Assembly: GCA_023238725.1 (NCBI GenBank)
Contig: CM041540.1
Span: forward strand, 5,958,708-6,022,707
Length of the DNA: 64,000 nt
Direction: 5' to 3'
From: Scortum barcoo
Lineage: Eukaryota; Chordata; Actinopteri; Centrarchiformes; Terapontidae
The notes beneath the pieces were generated by a model that made no database searches, was not told the origin of the DNA, and was given only the letters and a program-made list of their open reading frames with translations. Below are positions 25,401 through 38,490 of this stretch, piece after piece; the stretch's first letter is position 1, and each line of letters begins with the position of its first letter. The translations under genes and the position numbers were made by a program.

Positions 25401-28400
25401 AGAGCGATTGTCTCACGTTTTTTGCGTGGGTTAAAGAAGATCCACAAGAGCTGCCCAAGAGACCGAGGGCCAGCGTGCGGCGACAGCGCCTCACCGAGTC
25501 GGCGATCAGATCGGAAAGTGATGTTGTGAGGTCAAATGACTTGGATGTTCAAACTGTTAACAAGTGTTACATTTGTGCCATGGTTAGCTTATTTTTATAC
25601 ATATATTTTTTTTTTCATTTAAAGCTTCTATTTTCATGAATCTTACTAAATTGATTCCACCAAGCATTCTTTAAAGAGATTTTTTTTGAGTAGCTGGTAT
25701 CAGGAATCTCATCATAAAGATGTTGTATATAATAATCAAAGAATAAATTCAAAAAAATAAAGTGAGGTATTTATTTTTTCCAGTAGAGGGCCTGTGACAC
25801 AGACAAACCTTTGGACTAAAGCATCTCAACCTGTGAAACTAAGCTGAACGAGTGTGAGAAAAGTACTCTGATGGTGTGTTTGTGGGGGCAATTTTGTCAC
25901 AAGGATGGTTTTGATGTTGGTTGAAGCATCTTGAGAAATTATTTAAAGGAAAACAAGTCTCCCTCAAGAACTGAAAACATCACTTTTCATGGTCAGGTCA
26001 ACCTGTTAAGGGTCTGAGAGAGCCCCTTTTGACCTCCCACTGTGCATCATGCTTGTTCCCTGTTGCCTTATAATTTGCCTTAAGTGCAGTCCACACATCA
26101 GTCTGTGCACTGAAGCATCATGACCTGATCCAGCATAAGAACGCAGAACCCACATAAGCCTGCTCTGTACTTTAGTGGTGTAAATTTCCTGACAAATTTG
26201 TGATGAACAAATCTACTAAAAACTAACATGTAGCGAAACTGGCACTTTTGGAGATATCTGTACCTGACAGTGTTTACAGACATTTCAATCTGGAATAGCT
26301 GACATTGTGAGCCACTTATAGGAAAGAGAAACAACCTATAAACACACTGACAACATCATTATCTTTCAAGATGATAATGGCAACTATATATAGTCAATCT
26401 GCACACACGTGGAAGAAAAGGTATTCATTTGTAGTTCATTTGTTAATGTTAATGGCCACATGATGAACCTCATGAGGTCCAATATTCAGTATCTTATTAG
26501 CTGTGGTTAGGTCCCCAATAACTGGGAATTATGTAAATTTGCAGCTAGTTCGCCAGCTAGTTGCTTACTCACACTGTGTGTCTGCTGTTTGGTGCTGGGA
26601 AGTTAGTATGTGGTGGATTTGTCAGAGTTTATTCATTTTGATATAAAAAAAAGATTATTGCAGCTTTGAAGTCCATCATGTATCCACATGTGTTCTATAA
26701 AACAGATTTGACAGCTCCTGCAGTATTTCATCAATCGGGATCTCCAAACTTTAGCGAGGCATAGTGGAATATGTTCTCTGACGTTACCCACAATTCAATT
26801 TAAATCTCTTTTGCTGTGCACGCATCATAAATATTTTTAACTGGATTGAATATTTTCTGCAGTGACACTTTAGAGTTCCTTTCTCAGTACAGAACAGCAT
26901 TACTTCTGTCCTCTCACTGTCTCATCCCTCATTCTTCTTCTCTCCTCATTACTAACTGGGTCATCTGTGTGACCCACAGTGGTGATGTAGATATTTGTCA
27001 GCAGTTGCCTTATTAGGAGATAGGATATCTCCATCACACATACAGAAGCATGGCAGTATATGCATTCATAGAGTCACATGTGCAGTGTAATATTCTACAG
27101 CTATGTTTTATACATGCACATAAACTCTTGTATGTGCTGTATATGTTTATATGCATCCATACACACACTGTTTTACTGTTTGGAATTTCAGTTACGGCCT
27201 GTACCTGCCCGCCTGTCCCACGTTGCTGAGGAAATGCTGGGCGGTATGACAGGAGCAGGTGGATATTATGCTGGTGGAGCAAATGTGGCAACTGAGGCCT
27301 GCGGGAGAGAGGGACGGAGAGGGAGGTAGAGAAATATTAACGGGGGAATAAAATGATGGTGACAGCAGAAAATGGCAGCGCGCTCCAACATGGTGCTTAT
27401 GGATTTATTTGCTGTGTGTGAGTGGGAAGGAGGGTAGATAGAGAGATGGTGTGTCACCGCGAGTCTCTGTGTGACATTTTGCAGCCACTTTGTCACCGCT
27501 CTCTCTGGTTGGGTCTCACTCACATGAGACCTACTTTATGTAATAACATAATGATCCCTACTTTATGCATCAGCGATGACACCTGTCATGATGACGCACT
27601 GACACATGATTTTTCAGGGATTATATTTTAGTCACGTAATTTGCTGCAGTTTGCAGAAGGAGTAATTTTTCTTTTCTAAAACTCAAGCAGCTTGGATATC
27701 AACTTGTTTTTATCTCTAAAAAACTTCTACCAGAGTAAATTTTCCCTTTTTTCTTAAACAACAAGACTGATTTTCTCCTATCAGTTTGAACTTTTTACTT
27801 ATCAGTTCCACTGTGGAGATCTGGGATGAAGTGTAGTAAACAAAAGCAAACTTTAAATTGACTGTTAAAGATATTTGGAACTGAAAACAAAACCTGCTCA
27901 TTGCTTTGCAAAATTGCAAGCAAAATGAGGCCATTAGTGGAAATTCGCCACGGCTAACATTTCCCAGCAGTATATCACACATTGTTGTCATGGTTTAAGA
28001 ATGCTAATTTCAAGCACTTTCCTTAATCAATTGTCAGGCATGTTGTTGATCAACAACAGATAGATTCATTTAAATAGATTAAATACACAATACTTCTTTT
28101 TCCTTGATAAAGACTGTTCTTGCTGAACATCCCAAGATAATCGGAAATAATCAATTAAAGCCACGATTGCGTTGCTGTCCTGAGAAAACCAAGTATCTCC
28201 AAAACTTAAACTTAAGGCTGTTTTCAGCCCATACAAAAACATCAAACCATTTTTTAACTAGAATCACTAAAATCACCAAATTTGGAGAGATTTGAGATCA
28301 ATATGTAAGATTTATGGGATTATAATATCTTTCATATCATTCGAATGGTGTAAGCTCATGATTGTAGTAAAATGTAGTAATTCCAGTGAAATCAGTGCAG

Positions 28401-30299
28401 TTTGTGTGTTGCTTGCAGCGAGTTATGCTCTTGGGTCAGATCTGTGTTTCGTTTTTTTTTTTGTGGGACCACCACTGCGGGGTACTAAAATCTGATGTTT
28501 TCAGATCAGTAGTATCGTGGCTTTAAATCAATTAGACAAACAAAATAAAAATAAAATCTAACAAAACCTAAACCTAATATGAATGAGTAAGATTCAGAAG
28601 AAGTATATATGCAAAACTATCTGGTAACCATGGTAACACATCTGTGCATAGTTTGGAAAGACCTTTATTGTGAAATGTAGTGACCTCAGTAACTATCCTC
28701 CTTTCTTCTTCTCCGTGACATGGTAAACATGACAAGGCAATAAGCAGTTAAGTACTAGATTACTAGCTACCAGAAATTGATTTTTCAACACTTAGCGCCA
28801 ATAATGCAGGATGACATCGTGATAACTGCAATCAGTGAGCTATTTGTCAGATCATTCGAGGTACGTTTTAATCCTCTTGGTTTGTTTTTAAAAAAAAAAA
28901 GCCATTGTGAACACGACAAAGTTTAAATCTCAAAGGCGAGAAGGTATCATTTACAGCTGACGTACTGTGGTGAGTAATATCTTTTTTCAGGAATCATGGA
29001 CAAAACTATAAAAATAAAACCAAAACAACCCAAAACCGAACTTTTCTAAATTCAGTGAGTTTGAGAGAGGTTGCCTATTGATTTTCTGTGTTACTGCATC
29101 TCATGTGAGCCTCTGATGATATGAAAACACCTACAAAGATGTGTTTCTCTCTGTCACCTCCAGTTCTCCTTGACAGCGCGTACACACCGTACACTATCTG
29201 CAACAGGGACCATCTGATAATAGAATTAGATGCTGAGCTTTTTTCTTTTCCCTTCAATTATCCGGTTGCTCTTCCATTTTAAGACTCCTGCTGCTTCTTA
29301 GTCATCCTTTCTTCCCGGCATCCTTGAGGGGGGATAAGTTGAAATGCTATATCGATTTCTGCCATTTTTCACATTGTTGCCTTCAGTTGGTTTTGGTTGT
29401 GTTACTTTAATTCTTTTTTTTTCTGGCTCTCACTCTCTCTCCTTCTCTCTGAGGCAAAGCATCGGTGTACTTTGCCGGATAAAAGAGGCCGAGTCTATAA
29501 AAGATCGAGGTGTAGAAAGTAACTATCCCAAGAGTTTAAAAAAAACAAAAAAACATTTCAAGTCTGGTTGGTGAGCGAAGATGAAGAGCGTGAATAAGTG
29601 AAAAACATAAAATTCAGAGACATCAAAGACCTCAGTAAATGCATCTTCAGAACCCAAAGGGAATATTTTTTCTTCTTCTTTTATTTTCTCTTCTCTCTTT
29701 GTCCAGTTACATTTTCCACTTTTCATATCTATTCTCCTGGACAATAAAAAGGTACCCAGTGATTTTGATATCAGTGTGAGAAATTACTGTGTTTTTTTTG
29801 TACCATGCATGTAGATGCAAACAGGTGAAATTTTAAAGGCACATGAACCAGAGGGAAAGTGTAAAGATTGCAGAGAACCCTAACAAAAAGATTAAAAATA
29901 TATTTGTTCAAACAGGAACAAATTGGTGTTCTTCAGTAAATGTATTCTCACAATAAAAAGTTTAAAGCCATACATAAAATATAAAAGTAAACAGTTGAAA
30001 CAGTGAGCAGCTAAAAGTAATATTTAAAGATCCATCTAGCCAAATGCTGCATCTGTTTTTATGCTGTGTTACTTAACACAAATTGAAATGAACACGACAG
30101 GTGGGGTTGAAGGAGCAGCCCTCTTGAGCTCATCTAATGGGGATGTCAGACAAAAAAAAGGTCCAGAAGCACTGCTCTAAATCCTTTCAAGCTGTTTAAA
30201 ATCACAATACGCAATTGGTAGAGAGGTAATAGAAGAGAGACGAACATCTAATTTGATCTTATTTCTGTAAATTGCTCACGTCCTGTGTTATATATATAA
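25401..30299. other. Intergenic, no gene seen
   Basis: Long AT-rich stretch with no recognisable exon, RNA gene or intact repeat. A perfect 18-bp palindrome (tgttgttgatcaacaaca) lies at 28041-28058. ATTA-rich unique DNA is scattered through it. Confidence 0.5.
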
Positions 30300-30337
30300 T
30301 ATATATATAAAAAAAAAGTCTCTCTCTCATTTTGCAG

Positions 30338-30563
30338 GTTCCCCATTGAACCCCGTCGAGAACCCTTAGGGATCCTCAGACCTCACATATCATTAAACTG
30401 CGGATACTGCGAAAGAAATGGGGAACAGCAGGAGGATCTGCTTCACTGCGACGGGCCCTTCCCCTCCTCGTGTCATCGCTGCCACCCCCCCCCCTCCAGG
30501 TGCACAAACGAAGAACAGACCCACTACGTTGCTCACCGGCTTTGTTTTAAGTGCAGAACTTGA
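30338..30563 (+). other. Possible exon: Cys/His-rich open frame
   Basis: A textbook-like acceptor (TC-rich tract 30319-30333, then GCAG ending at 30337) is followed by a frame open from 30339 to a TGA at 30561-30563. Its 74 codons include eight Cys, six of them as three CxxC pairs (30399-30410, 30471-30482 and 30543-30554), with several His. That could suit a zinc-binding fold, but I recognise no family and the spacing fits neither PHD, LIM nor GATA fingers. No good donor, start codon or nearby AATAAA was found, so coding is unproven; the block may simply be conserved non-coding DNA. Confidence 0.2.
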
Positions 30564-30860
30564 AAGGCTTCAGACTCCCCCCCTGTTAATTAGACAATTG
30601 AGAGATCTAAGGCGCAGGGGTAATTTGGGTTAAAACAGCAACGCGTGTCAAGCATTTATCTGAATGGCGTTTGCCATCCACAACAAAGGTAGGGGGCAGC
30701 TGTGATCTGAATGCGAGCTCTTTCAATATTTCCTCCGCTTAGACAAACGCCGGTGTTTATTAGTTGATGATGAGCGGACTGGCCGACTTCCTGGGGTGCG
30801 CACTGTTCCCTCCACTCAATATGCTCGGGTAATGAATTAGATCTTGACAAAGGCTAAGCT
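30564..30860. promoter_or_regulatory. Candidate conserved non-coding element
   Basis: Repeat-free sequence with TTAATTAGACAATTG (from about 30588) and other homeodomain-type cores, continuous with the Cys-rich frame upstream. Enhancer-like texture only. Confidence 0.3.
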
Positions 30861-30888
30861 CAGATTGGTTGATTTACTTTCTCTCAGC

Positions 30889-30918
30889 CTTGGAGATTTT
30901 TCTCTTGGAGATTTTTCT
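30889..30918. repeat. 15-bp perfect tandem duplication
   Basis: The unit cttggagatttttct occurs twice without mismatch (30889-30903 and 30904-30918). A short slippage duplication. Confidence 0.9.
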
Positions 30919-33900
30919 CTCATCTCATGTGCCAAAGTTTGGTTTGTAGGAGAAAAAAAAAAAAGCAAGAGGAAAAAAAAGAGACAAAAATGATTGATTT
31001 TAATGGATTTTGCTGGAGGTAAAATGAACCAAGTTCATTAAATAACAATGACAGAGCATCACAATGTAACTTCAAACGATCCCTTTATGAGTAGGCTGTT
31101 TTTCTGTGGCACAGGCACAGCAGCCATCTAATAATTTGTCTGTTATTCATGAAGGAAGCAGCCATAACCTTGAACAAACCTTGTTTTCAAAGAAATTAAT
31201 TTATAGCTCAAAACGAGGAGGAAGAAACTCGTATAGAATATTGCCCTCAGCTCCGGTATATCTCCACTTATGTGGCGGCATCTCGACGGAGGATGTGTTG
31301 CAACCTTTTAACTTCATTTCAGCTGGGTTTATACTGTGACAAATTGTACAGTTCGAAATGGTGTGCTCAGCAAGCAATGCAGGTGATAGCAGAGAAAAAA
31401 AAAAAACCTTTGTTCCTCCTCTTTAATATCTTTTTTCTTTATTAAACACAACTGTCGTAATCACTATTGGGCTTCCAAAGCAAATGAAAGTCATGCTTCA
31501 AATCAGAAGTGGGAAGTAAAACTACATTTTAGAGGGTTGGGGGTTGTCTGTTTAAATTACAGTCTCTCCTGTCTAATTAGATTGCCTCATCTAATTGTTA
31601 CCTTCATGCCTCTCCAAATCAGCAATTATCTTATTTGTTTAGTGGAGGATACATAAGTGACTTTTTAGAGGCATTTTTTTATGTTGAACAGAATAGATTG
31701 TCACTGTATTAAAAAAGCGGACATGTTTGCCCCAAAAAGGCTGGATCCTACACTTTCCATAATGCAACTTAATGCCCCATTTTGTTAACCCCCCCATGTG
31801 CTAAAAACCAACAACTTTCCGACTCCGCACCACCAGTTTGTGAGACGGGCTTTCTGCCGTGGTTCCTGGTTTCGAAGCCGCTCATCCATCCGGCCCGACC
31901 CGCTTCCCTTTAAAGTTTTGTGGCAGGGAAACGATGTCATGCTGCACGCCTTGCCTTTGCATCTCAGAAACGCTTCACCCATTTATGCAGGTATTTTCTT
32001 CAATTTGTCACCCATCTGTCTATACATCGTCTGAAGATCGGGTTTTCCACGCCGCGGGCTACCGGAGGACAATGTTCTCTGACTCTTTTATTCTGGAGCA
32101 CCGGGGAGCTCTTTGGAGAGCATCTGGTTGCCCCGATGATCACACCGAATGATCACAGCAATATTATAACAACATTATAGGAACACCGCAGGCAGTGCTA
32201 TGTCTCTGTGATCCTCTTTCTCCTCCGTGACTACACGTTGCTACTTGTCACTTTGATCTTGGCGGAGACACTACTCTATAGGATATATAGGCAGTTAAAT
32301 ATTTATAGTATATAGTTTAGAGAATTTTATAGATCCAAGATGAGAGGAAAAAGCCGCAATTACAGATGTCTGCTACTTCAGCACCACGGATAGTGTCATA
32401 AATTTATCACACAGCTCAGGTCACTCATATTTCAGAGCCGTGGTTGGGATGAACTTGGAAAAACTTCAGTCAGAGAAAGAGGCAATTAGTCAGGCAGAGT
32501 AGACATAGATAACATATTCAACTAAACAACCCCTCTGTCTCTTGACTTTCTCGTCTACTAGAGGACGGATGGAGGGGGTTGCAGGGATGTATTTTGGTCA
32601 TTTTGCTAACAAGGGGGGCATCCTCCATACCCCTTACTGCTTCCACATCTTCCAGAGTGGAAAACCTCTCCCTGTGTGCTGACACTGCGTCTACTTTCAT
32701 GTTAAAAGAGGTTGCAGTCAGAAACATCCGCATATCACAATGGCTCATCAGGAGGCTTATATGACTCAAGTAGACCTCCGCCACAAGGACTGCATCCACA
32801 TTCGTGCGTTCACACTGGGCGGCCATCTATGTTGCCTATAGGCAGCACCCAGTCCCCCACCCCCTGCCCGGCAGTGACCTACCACAGCTCTGATTCTCCT
32901 TATAGCCCCTGCAGCGTTCAGCCTCTTGCTCTCTGACTCAACATCACTGTTGTGAGAGAAAGAATCATAGAGAGTCGCTTATATAGAAATGCAGGTTATG
33001 CATTTTTACACCCTGATAAATATGACAACAGAGGAAACATTGATGAGTGAAGTGAAGTAATTAAAATAAAATAACAACTGTTACAACAAATAGTCTAACG
33101 CTTGTGTTCTTTTATTTTTTTATTCAATTTCAATGCAGGCGCAATTATATCAGTGGATTGTAATACACAGCAACCCGCATAGCCCTTGAGGCTTCTCTGT
33201 TGACAGCAGGACTATTGCGTATCAACTGCTCGCTAATGTGTAAATGGTGCTTAACCTCTATAATATTGGTTTACATCCACTATCAACAACGATAAGACTG
33301 TGCCCACATGGATGGCATCCCACACACACACACACACATCGCATATCCAGCCTTTTATCCAGAGCTGCCTCAGGCTACAGGCAAACATGGTCTGGCATTT
33401 TTATGCACAGCCGAACCGGTAAACTGCTAAAGCTGACTCTTCCCCTCAAAACATCCGGAAATCCCACAGGAGTCCCCACTCTGCTTTGGAACTGGGCAAA
33501 AGGATGCTTCATTATGCCAATCTTGAGGCATGGCCACGGGCTAGGGGTTAATGGGTTAATGTGCTGACCCTGACATTTTTCACTGTCGCTCAGCAGACCT
33601 GTTCTGGGAGTAGCTTCTCCACACGCTAACACCCCGGCAGTTTGGCAAGACATCCAGTCCTTCATCTTGTGCAGTCATAGAGGAGGTGTCAGGGTGCACA
33701 GACAAATTACCCTGATCACAGGAGGCCAAGGCCCCAGCACTCCAGCTTAGAGTCAACATGAATAGGATGTGCTTTTTCTAATTAGGCAGGCCCCATCACA
33801 TGTCCTTTAGCACACTCAGACGCCTTGGCTCAAAAGGCGAAGCAATCCTGAGAGCCCCAGTTACAGAGTCTAATCTACGAAATGCAGTCATGTGAGAAGT

Positions 33901-34080
33901 TTGGGTTGAAAATGACTCCTAAAGAGAGCCTCTAAAAAGCTTTTGTACATCATGAAACTCTGGCATATTTTCCAGCTTTTTTTTTTTTTTTTAAAACAAA
34001 AAAAAAGGCAGCTTATTATCTACCTAGACCCCTTCTCTCTGCGAAAGCCACCCATTTATTTTCACAAAGTCACTCCTCTT
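30919..34080. other. Intergenic, no gene seen
   Basis: It includes A-rich tracts (30952-30984), a short CA tract at 33320-33338 and ATTA-dense DNA at 31560-31640 that could be regulatory. No exon was recognised; short overlapping frames at 31798-32180 have no domains. Confidence 0.5.
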
Positions 34081-34400
34081 TAGGCACCTACTCTCCAGAC
34101 TAGCAGTTGCCATTAATGATTACCTGCCATGCCTCGGCTGAGAGATGAGCCTAATTAATTATACATGTAAACCAGGCCTTATTTTAAACAGAACTTTCCG
34201 CTGAATGACACAGGTGTCACTCAAAGCCAGCGAGTCGCAGCCGAGTTGCCGAGCTTCAGCCGCTGTCGCACTTTCAGCTGCAAGAGAAGGCGGAGGCAAG
34301 CACGTAAAGTATAACACGCATTTGTCATCTTTGAAATTACGATTGGATGAGGGACGAGTCATATTAGTCATCATTAGGGAGGAGACGGGGGAGGGAGGAC
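34081..34400. promoter_or_regulatory. Candidate conserved non-coding element
   Basis: A complex repeat-free block with clustered homeodomain and bZIP-like motifs: GCCATTAATGATTACC near 34109, CCTAATTAATTATAC near 34150 and ACACAGGTGTCAC (E-box CAGGTG) near 34208. This density is characteristic of developmental enhancers flanking regulatory genes. Function and conservation are inferred. Confidence 0.38.
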
Positions 34401-36282
34401 GAAAAAGGAAATGAGGATTCCCATCTTATAATGCAGCCAAACAGACTTGCACTAAAACTGCATTTCTCTTCTTGACAGTTGCAAAAGTGTTTTGAAAAGA
34501 GAATCTGGCGTGGGAATTCTCATTTTTTTTATATCAAATCTCTCTTTTGTTGAGAGTAGACACCATTTCCATTAAAATGTGATACATTTAGAGGTAGCTG
34601 CTATTAGTTTGGCGACAAAAGAATTACAATAATAATTAATAATTAATAATTAGTGCAGGCATGGAATTATATAATCCAAGTGGGTTGTTCAATTAACTAT
34701 TTTGATAATTGATTGATCACGTAATTTAATAGGTGACCAACTTTGAACAGCAACCAACAAATCCTACTCCTTAAAGATGTCACCCTGAGCTGTGGGAGAT
34801 TGCAACGGACGTGTTTCCGCTGTTTTCTAGACATCTTATACCCTAAACAGATTTCACCATCCTTTACAGTTGTATACACTGAGAAGATCCTGCCATTTTT
34901 CAGCTGTAGTGCTGCTCGTTACCGCGTGATGACACCTCTCAGGCCCTCCCACACTCAGCCGTGGAAGCCGCATTGCTGACAGTGAATACAGATGTAATCT
35001 TTCAACTCTGACATACTGGTTGCTTGATCCTATTCAGGTGGCAGACTGCCGCGCTATTGCCCATCTCCCTCCCGTGTTCACAAACCACTGTCTTATTCTC
35101 AACCCGTGTCACTCCCTCCATCCCTCACATCTGTCTGTCTAATGTTACCGCGGCCCTTCTCTCGATACTTCATTATGATGACAGACATCAGGCCGACAGG
35201 CACCTTGTCCGTGTGTGCTTGTGCTTGCGCGCGTATGTGTGTCCAGCCAGAAATCTCCCAGCAACCCACTCTCCTCTTTGACATGTCTTATTCAGTGACC
35301 CCGCTTTCACCTGGCATTAAAATGCACATGCATCGCAATCAGAGGGAGCGGAGGAGAGAGCAAAGTGTTGGTGTAGACTCACCTCCCGAGAGGCAGCGAA
35401 GATCTGATGACCTCTCTGGAGGAGCTCTGAAACATATTTGGTCATATTAACAACAAGCGTAAATGTACACCGTCAAGGGAGACTGAGAAAGTAGAACGCA
35501 AAATCAATTGCTTATTAAAATATATAAGACAAGAGATTCGGTGTTGATCCCATTGTAGGAGTAATTTATAGGGGGTAAAACCTTATAAATGAATTAACTT
35601 GTTACTTGGGTAATTCCCCCTTGGAGAACAATAGACAGGGTCTTACCACTTGTGATTATGAAGTGGTGGAGGGTTGAAGCAGCACGGTAACTAGAAGGAT
35701 AGCGAGGACATTTTTCACTTAGACTATTTCAAATCCAATCTGATAGGCAGATGTGTTGGCTGAAAGTCTGAGTCGAATGTGTTGAGAAAAGTCTGAGATC
35801 TCTGAGAGCAAGTGTGACAGGAATGATCTTCTTGATTGAACTTAAACTTAAGAATCGGATTTCGTTATTTCATTTAGTTCAGATTCAGTCATGAAGGACA
35901 GCAAATCAAGCCTGCAGCAGTCAGACTGTGACATACTGTCAAAAATAATTGTCAGTGAAACAAGGCGCTTTATATCAATTTGGCTGTAAATATACAAAGA
36001 AGTGATTTGCGGTAGTAATTAAGCAAGGTATAAAGAAAAAAATGTTTATAGCACAGACTGACATGATGATGGCATCAACAAGAGGAAAGAAACTTTTCAA
36101 CTGCTGGAGACTTTTGTACTTTTGTATATTTGCTTGTTCATGTTTACCAAACTGGCTCCTGTACCAAAGGAGATCTACAACAATCACTCCTGCGTCCAAC
36201 TTTCTCTGGATGGAGCTTTCTCTCTGCTGTTCAGGAGGCAGTTTGCAGTGAATGCTTTAGTTTTAGGCATTTCACAGTGTGT
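34401..36282. other. Intergenic, no gene seen
   Basis: A period-7 AATTAAT micro-repeat lies at 34634-34652. No coding exon is visible; short overlapping frames at 35024-35450 differ in every frame and carry no domain. Confidence 0.5.
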
Positions 36283-36490
36283 TGTTGGATCAGTGGGTTT
36301 CTGACTGTTGCCTCACAGCAGGAATGACCTGGGTTCAGATCCCACGAGGGGCATTTCTCTGTAGGTTTGCGTGTTCTTCCCATGGTGACGTGGATTTCCT
36401 ACGGGTGCTCCAGTTTCCTTCCACATCAAAAGACGTGCGTGTTAAGGATACGCTTCTGACATTACACTTCACTTAGGTGCGAGTCTTACA
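36283..36490 (+). mobile_element. Degenerate tRNA-derived SINE
   Basis: Ordered phrases follow a common fish SINE. A tRNA-related head (actgttgcctcacagcagga, then a B-box-like gggttcagatccc at about 36331) is followed by the body (aggtttgcgtgttcttccc, cgtggatttcctacgggtgc, gtttccttccaca, aagacgtgcgtgttaagg). The copy is diverged and lacks a clear A box, 3' tail and target-site duplication, so it is inactive. Confidence 0.75.
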
Positions 36491-37440
36491 TCAGGAGCCC
36501 TTCATTCAGCATCAGAATGTAGATTAATCTAAATGCAGAGGACAAATTCCAAATGGGAATGCAATGTTCTTTTAAAGAACGTGATTACACTGTAGATTTA
36601 GGCTGAAAAGACTAAATCTACAGAATCTTGCATACTCTTGAAAACCTAGGGTACAACGCAGCTCAAATAAGTGTGGTCACAGTCCCAAAACGGGCCAAAT
36701 GTTATTGCAGGTGTAAAGAATGCCGATTTTTTTTTCAAGACCTGGTTACATCAGTGATATTGAAACTGTGAAATTTTGCAGTGCAACATCTATTTATTTC
36801 AATGGGATCACCATTCACTTGAGAAGATAAATATGCATGTCTAAATATTTTGCATCAAGTTCAACTTTGTTGATACAAATTTGCATCTTTGACCAAAAGG
36901 AAGTCATGTTTACCTCATTAACCAAGAGCTGATTAGCAATGTTGCACAGTCCAAGTTAATTTAACCTCCTATGTCAGAGTATAAACTGCTCTACAAAGTA
37001 GGAATGGTTTGCACACAGTTGTGACACAATGGCCAATGATACAAATAACATGTTTTTAGTTAGCCATGTGAACATTTATTTATCCCTTTTGATGGAGCTA
37101 ACAACCAGTGGACAGCAAGTTATTTAGCTTAGATGTACAAAGTAAAATGAAGGGAGCTATTGTGACTGAATAAAGTGAATGTGTTCCCAGCTAGTTAGCA
37201 CATTAGCGGTTTGCTCACCAACCACCAGCTAGCCATGTGTGTAGTCACCGTATCGCAAACCAAGAAACAAATATTTCACATGAATTATGTAGCCAGGCCT
37301 TTACATTAAAGAATCCATGTTTATGTATGGAATGGAAACTAAGCAGAATACAAATAAGCATGTTTTTATTTTACTGGCATTTCATCACATAATATTTAAC
37401 CTCTATCCATCAGAAAAAAGAAACAAAAAGACCAACAGCT
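36491..37440. other. Intergenic, no gene seen
   Basis: AT-rich sequence; nothing recognised. Confidence 0.5.
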
Positions 37441-37830
37441 CTTGTGTGAGCAGCAGCGGCATCGGCACAGTTTTTGAGGCAGAGGCGGATTCCCCCAGAG
37501 AAGGTCAGTGGCTGCACTGTCCACCATCAGGGGGCCTTTTTGTTCTCTGATAGCTCCCATGTTCTCGGCGTTAATCGCTTAATTAACCGCGCTTTCTGCA
37601 ATTCAATTAGACACAGCATAATGCTGCACAAAGTATGGAACTGCGTTGACCCTTGAGGCAATCCACAGTCCCTCGACAATTATCCATCCCTCTACAAGAA
37701 CTGTCTGAGGGGGCAAAGGATTATTGTGCGAGCTCTTTATGGAACGTTTCACTGTTTCACACCAATTGAGCTACTGTAGATTATTGTAATTGAACCAATT
37801 GAATGAATTATTCGCGAGTAATTTTTTCAC
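37441..37830. promoter_or_regulatory. Candidate conserved non-coding element with CTCF-like site
   Basis: A repeat-free block. CCATCAGGGGGC at 37524-37535 matches 11 of 12 positions of the CTCF core (CCASYAGRKGGC). CGTTAATCGCTTAATTAACC (from about 37569), CAATTCAATTAGAC and TTATTGTAATTGAACCAATT follow, a dense set of homeodomain-type cores. Insulator or enhancer activity is inferred. Confidence 0.38.
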
Positions 37831-38490
37831 TTTTGACTGACTGAGTTGAATAAATTATGTGCCAACTTGCCAGTGGCTTCCATTTTTATTTATACACCAT
37901 GTTCCCTGGCTGACAGGTGGACAAGTCTCTGAGAGGTACCGTTATTCCTGTAACTATTGCACTGTAAAACTCCCTGTTGCAGTTTTTATGTGAAACAATC
38001 TGAACTGTAACCTGGAATCTTGAGTCTGTCATATAATATTCATGAGGGGAGTTTGAATCAAGTTTCACTCGGGGTAAATTCTTTTGGAGGCCACCTTTCC
38101 ATTATCCTCTATAATTTGGTATTTAAATGCAAACCAACTAATCTTAAATGCTTGTGAATAGAGGGTATAAAATGAGAAATTACAGGCCAGTGTTATCACC
38201 CTCTTTTCACATTGTTTACATGCAACCTAAATAAAGAGAAAATGTTCTGTATAATTGCATGTATATCTGGAGCAGCGCCTTAATAATTAAGGTGGGGATG
38301 GATGACAGGATGTTGCGAGAAAAGGTCTAACACTTTGATTGGGCTGTCTGATGGAGACAGGGTCAGGACAAGAAGAAGTAGTTTTTGTGCACCCGTGTTA
38401 TGCGTCCCTCCGTGTCAGTCCGACCTTTTTTTGGCTCTCATTATTAAACTGCATATGCAGCAAAGTTTCAGTTCTCCCATAACATACCTC
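37831..38490. other. Intergenic, no gene seen
   Basis: AT-rich sequence with moderate complexity. No exon is visible. Confidence 0.5.

Noticed and set aside
36331..36343. tRNA-like B box
   Set aside because: It lies in the head of a degenerate SINE. No cloverleaf, anticodon arm or full tRNA is formed, so it is not a tRNA gene.
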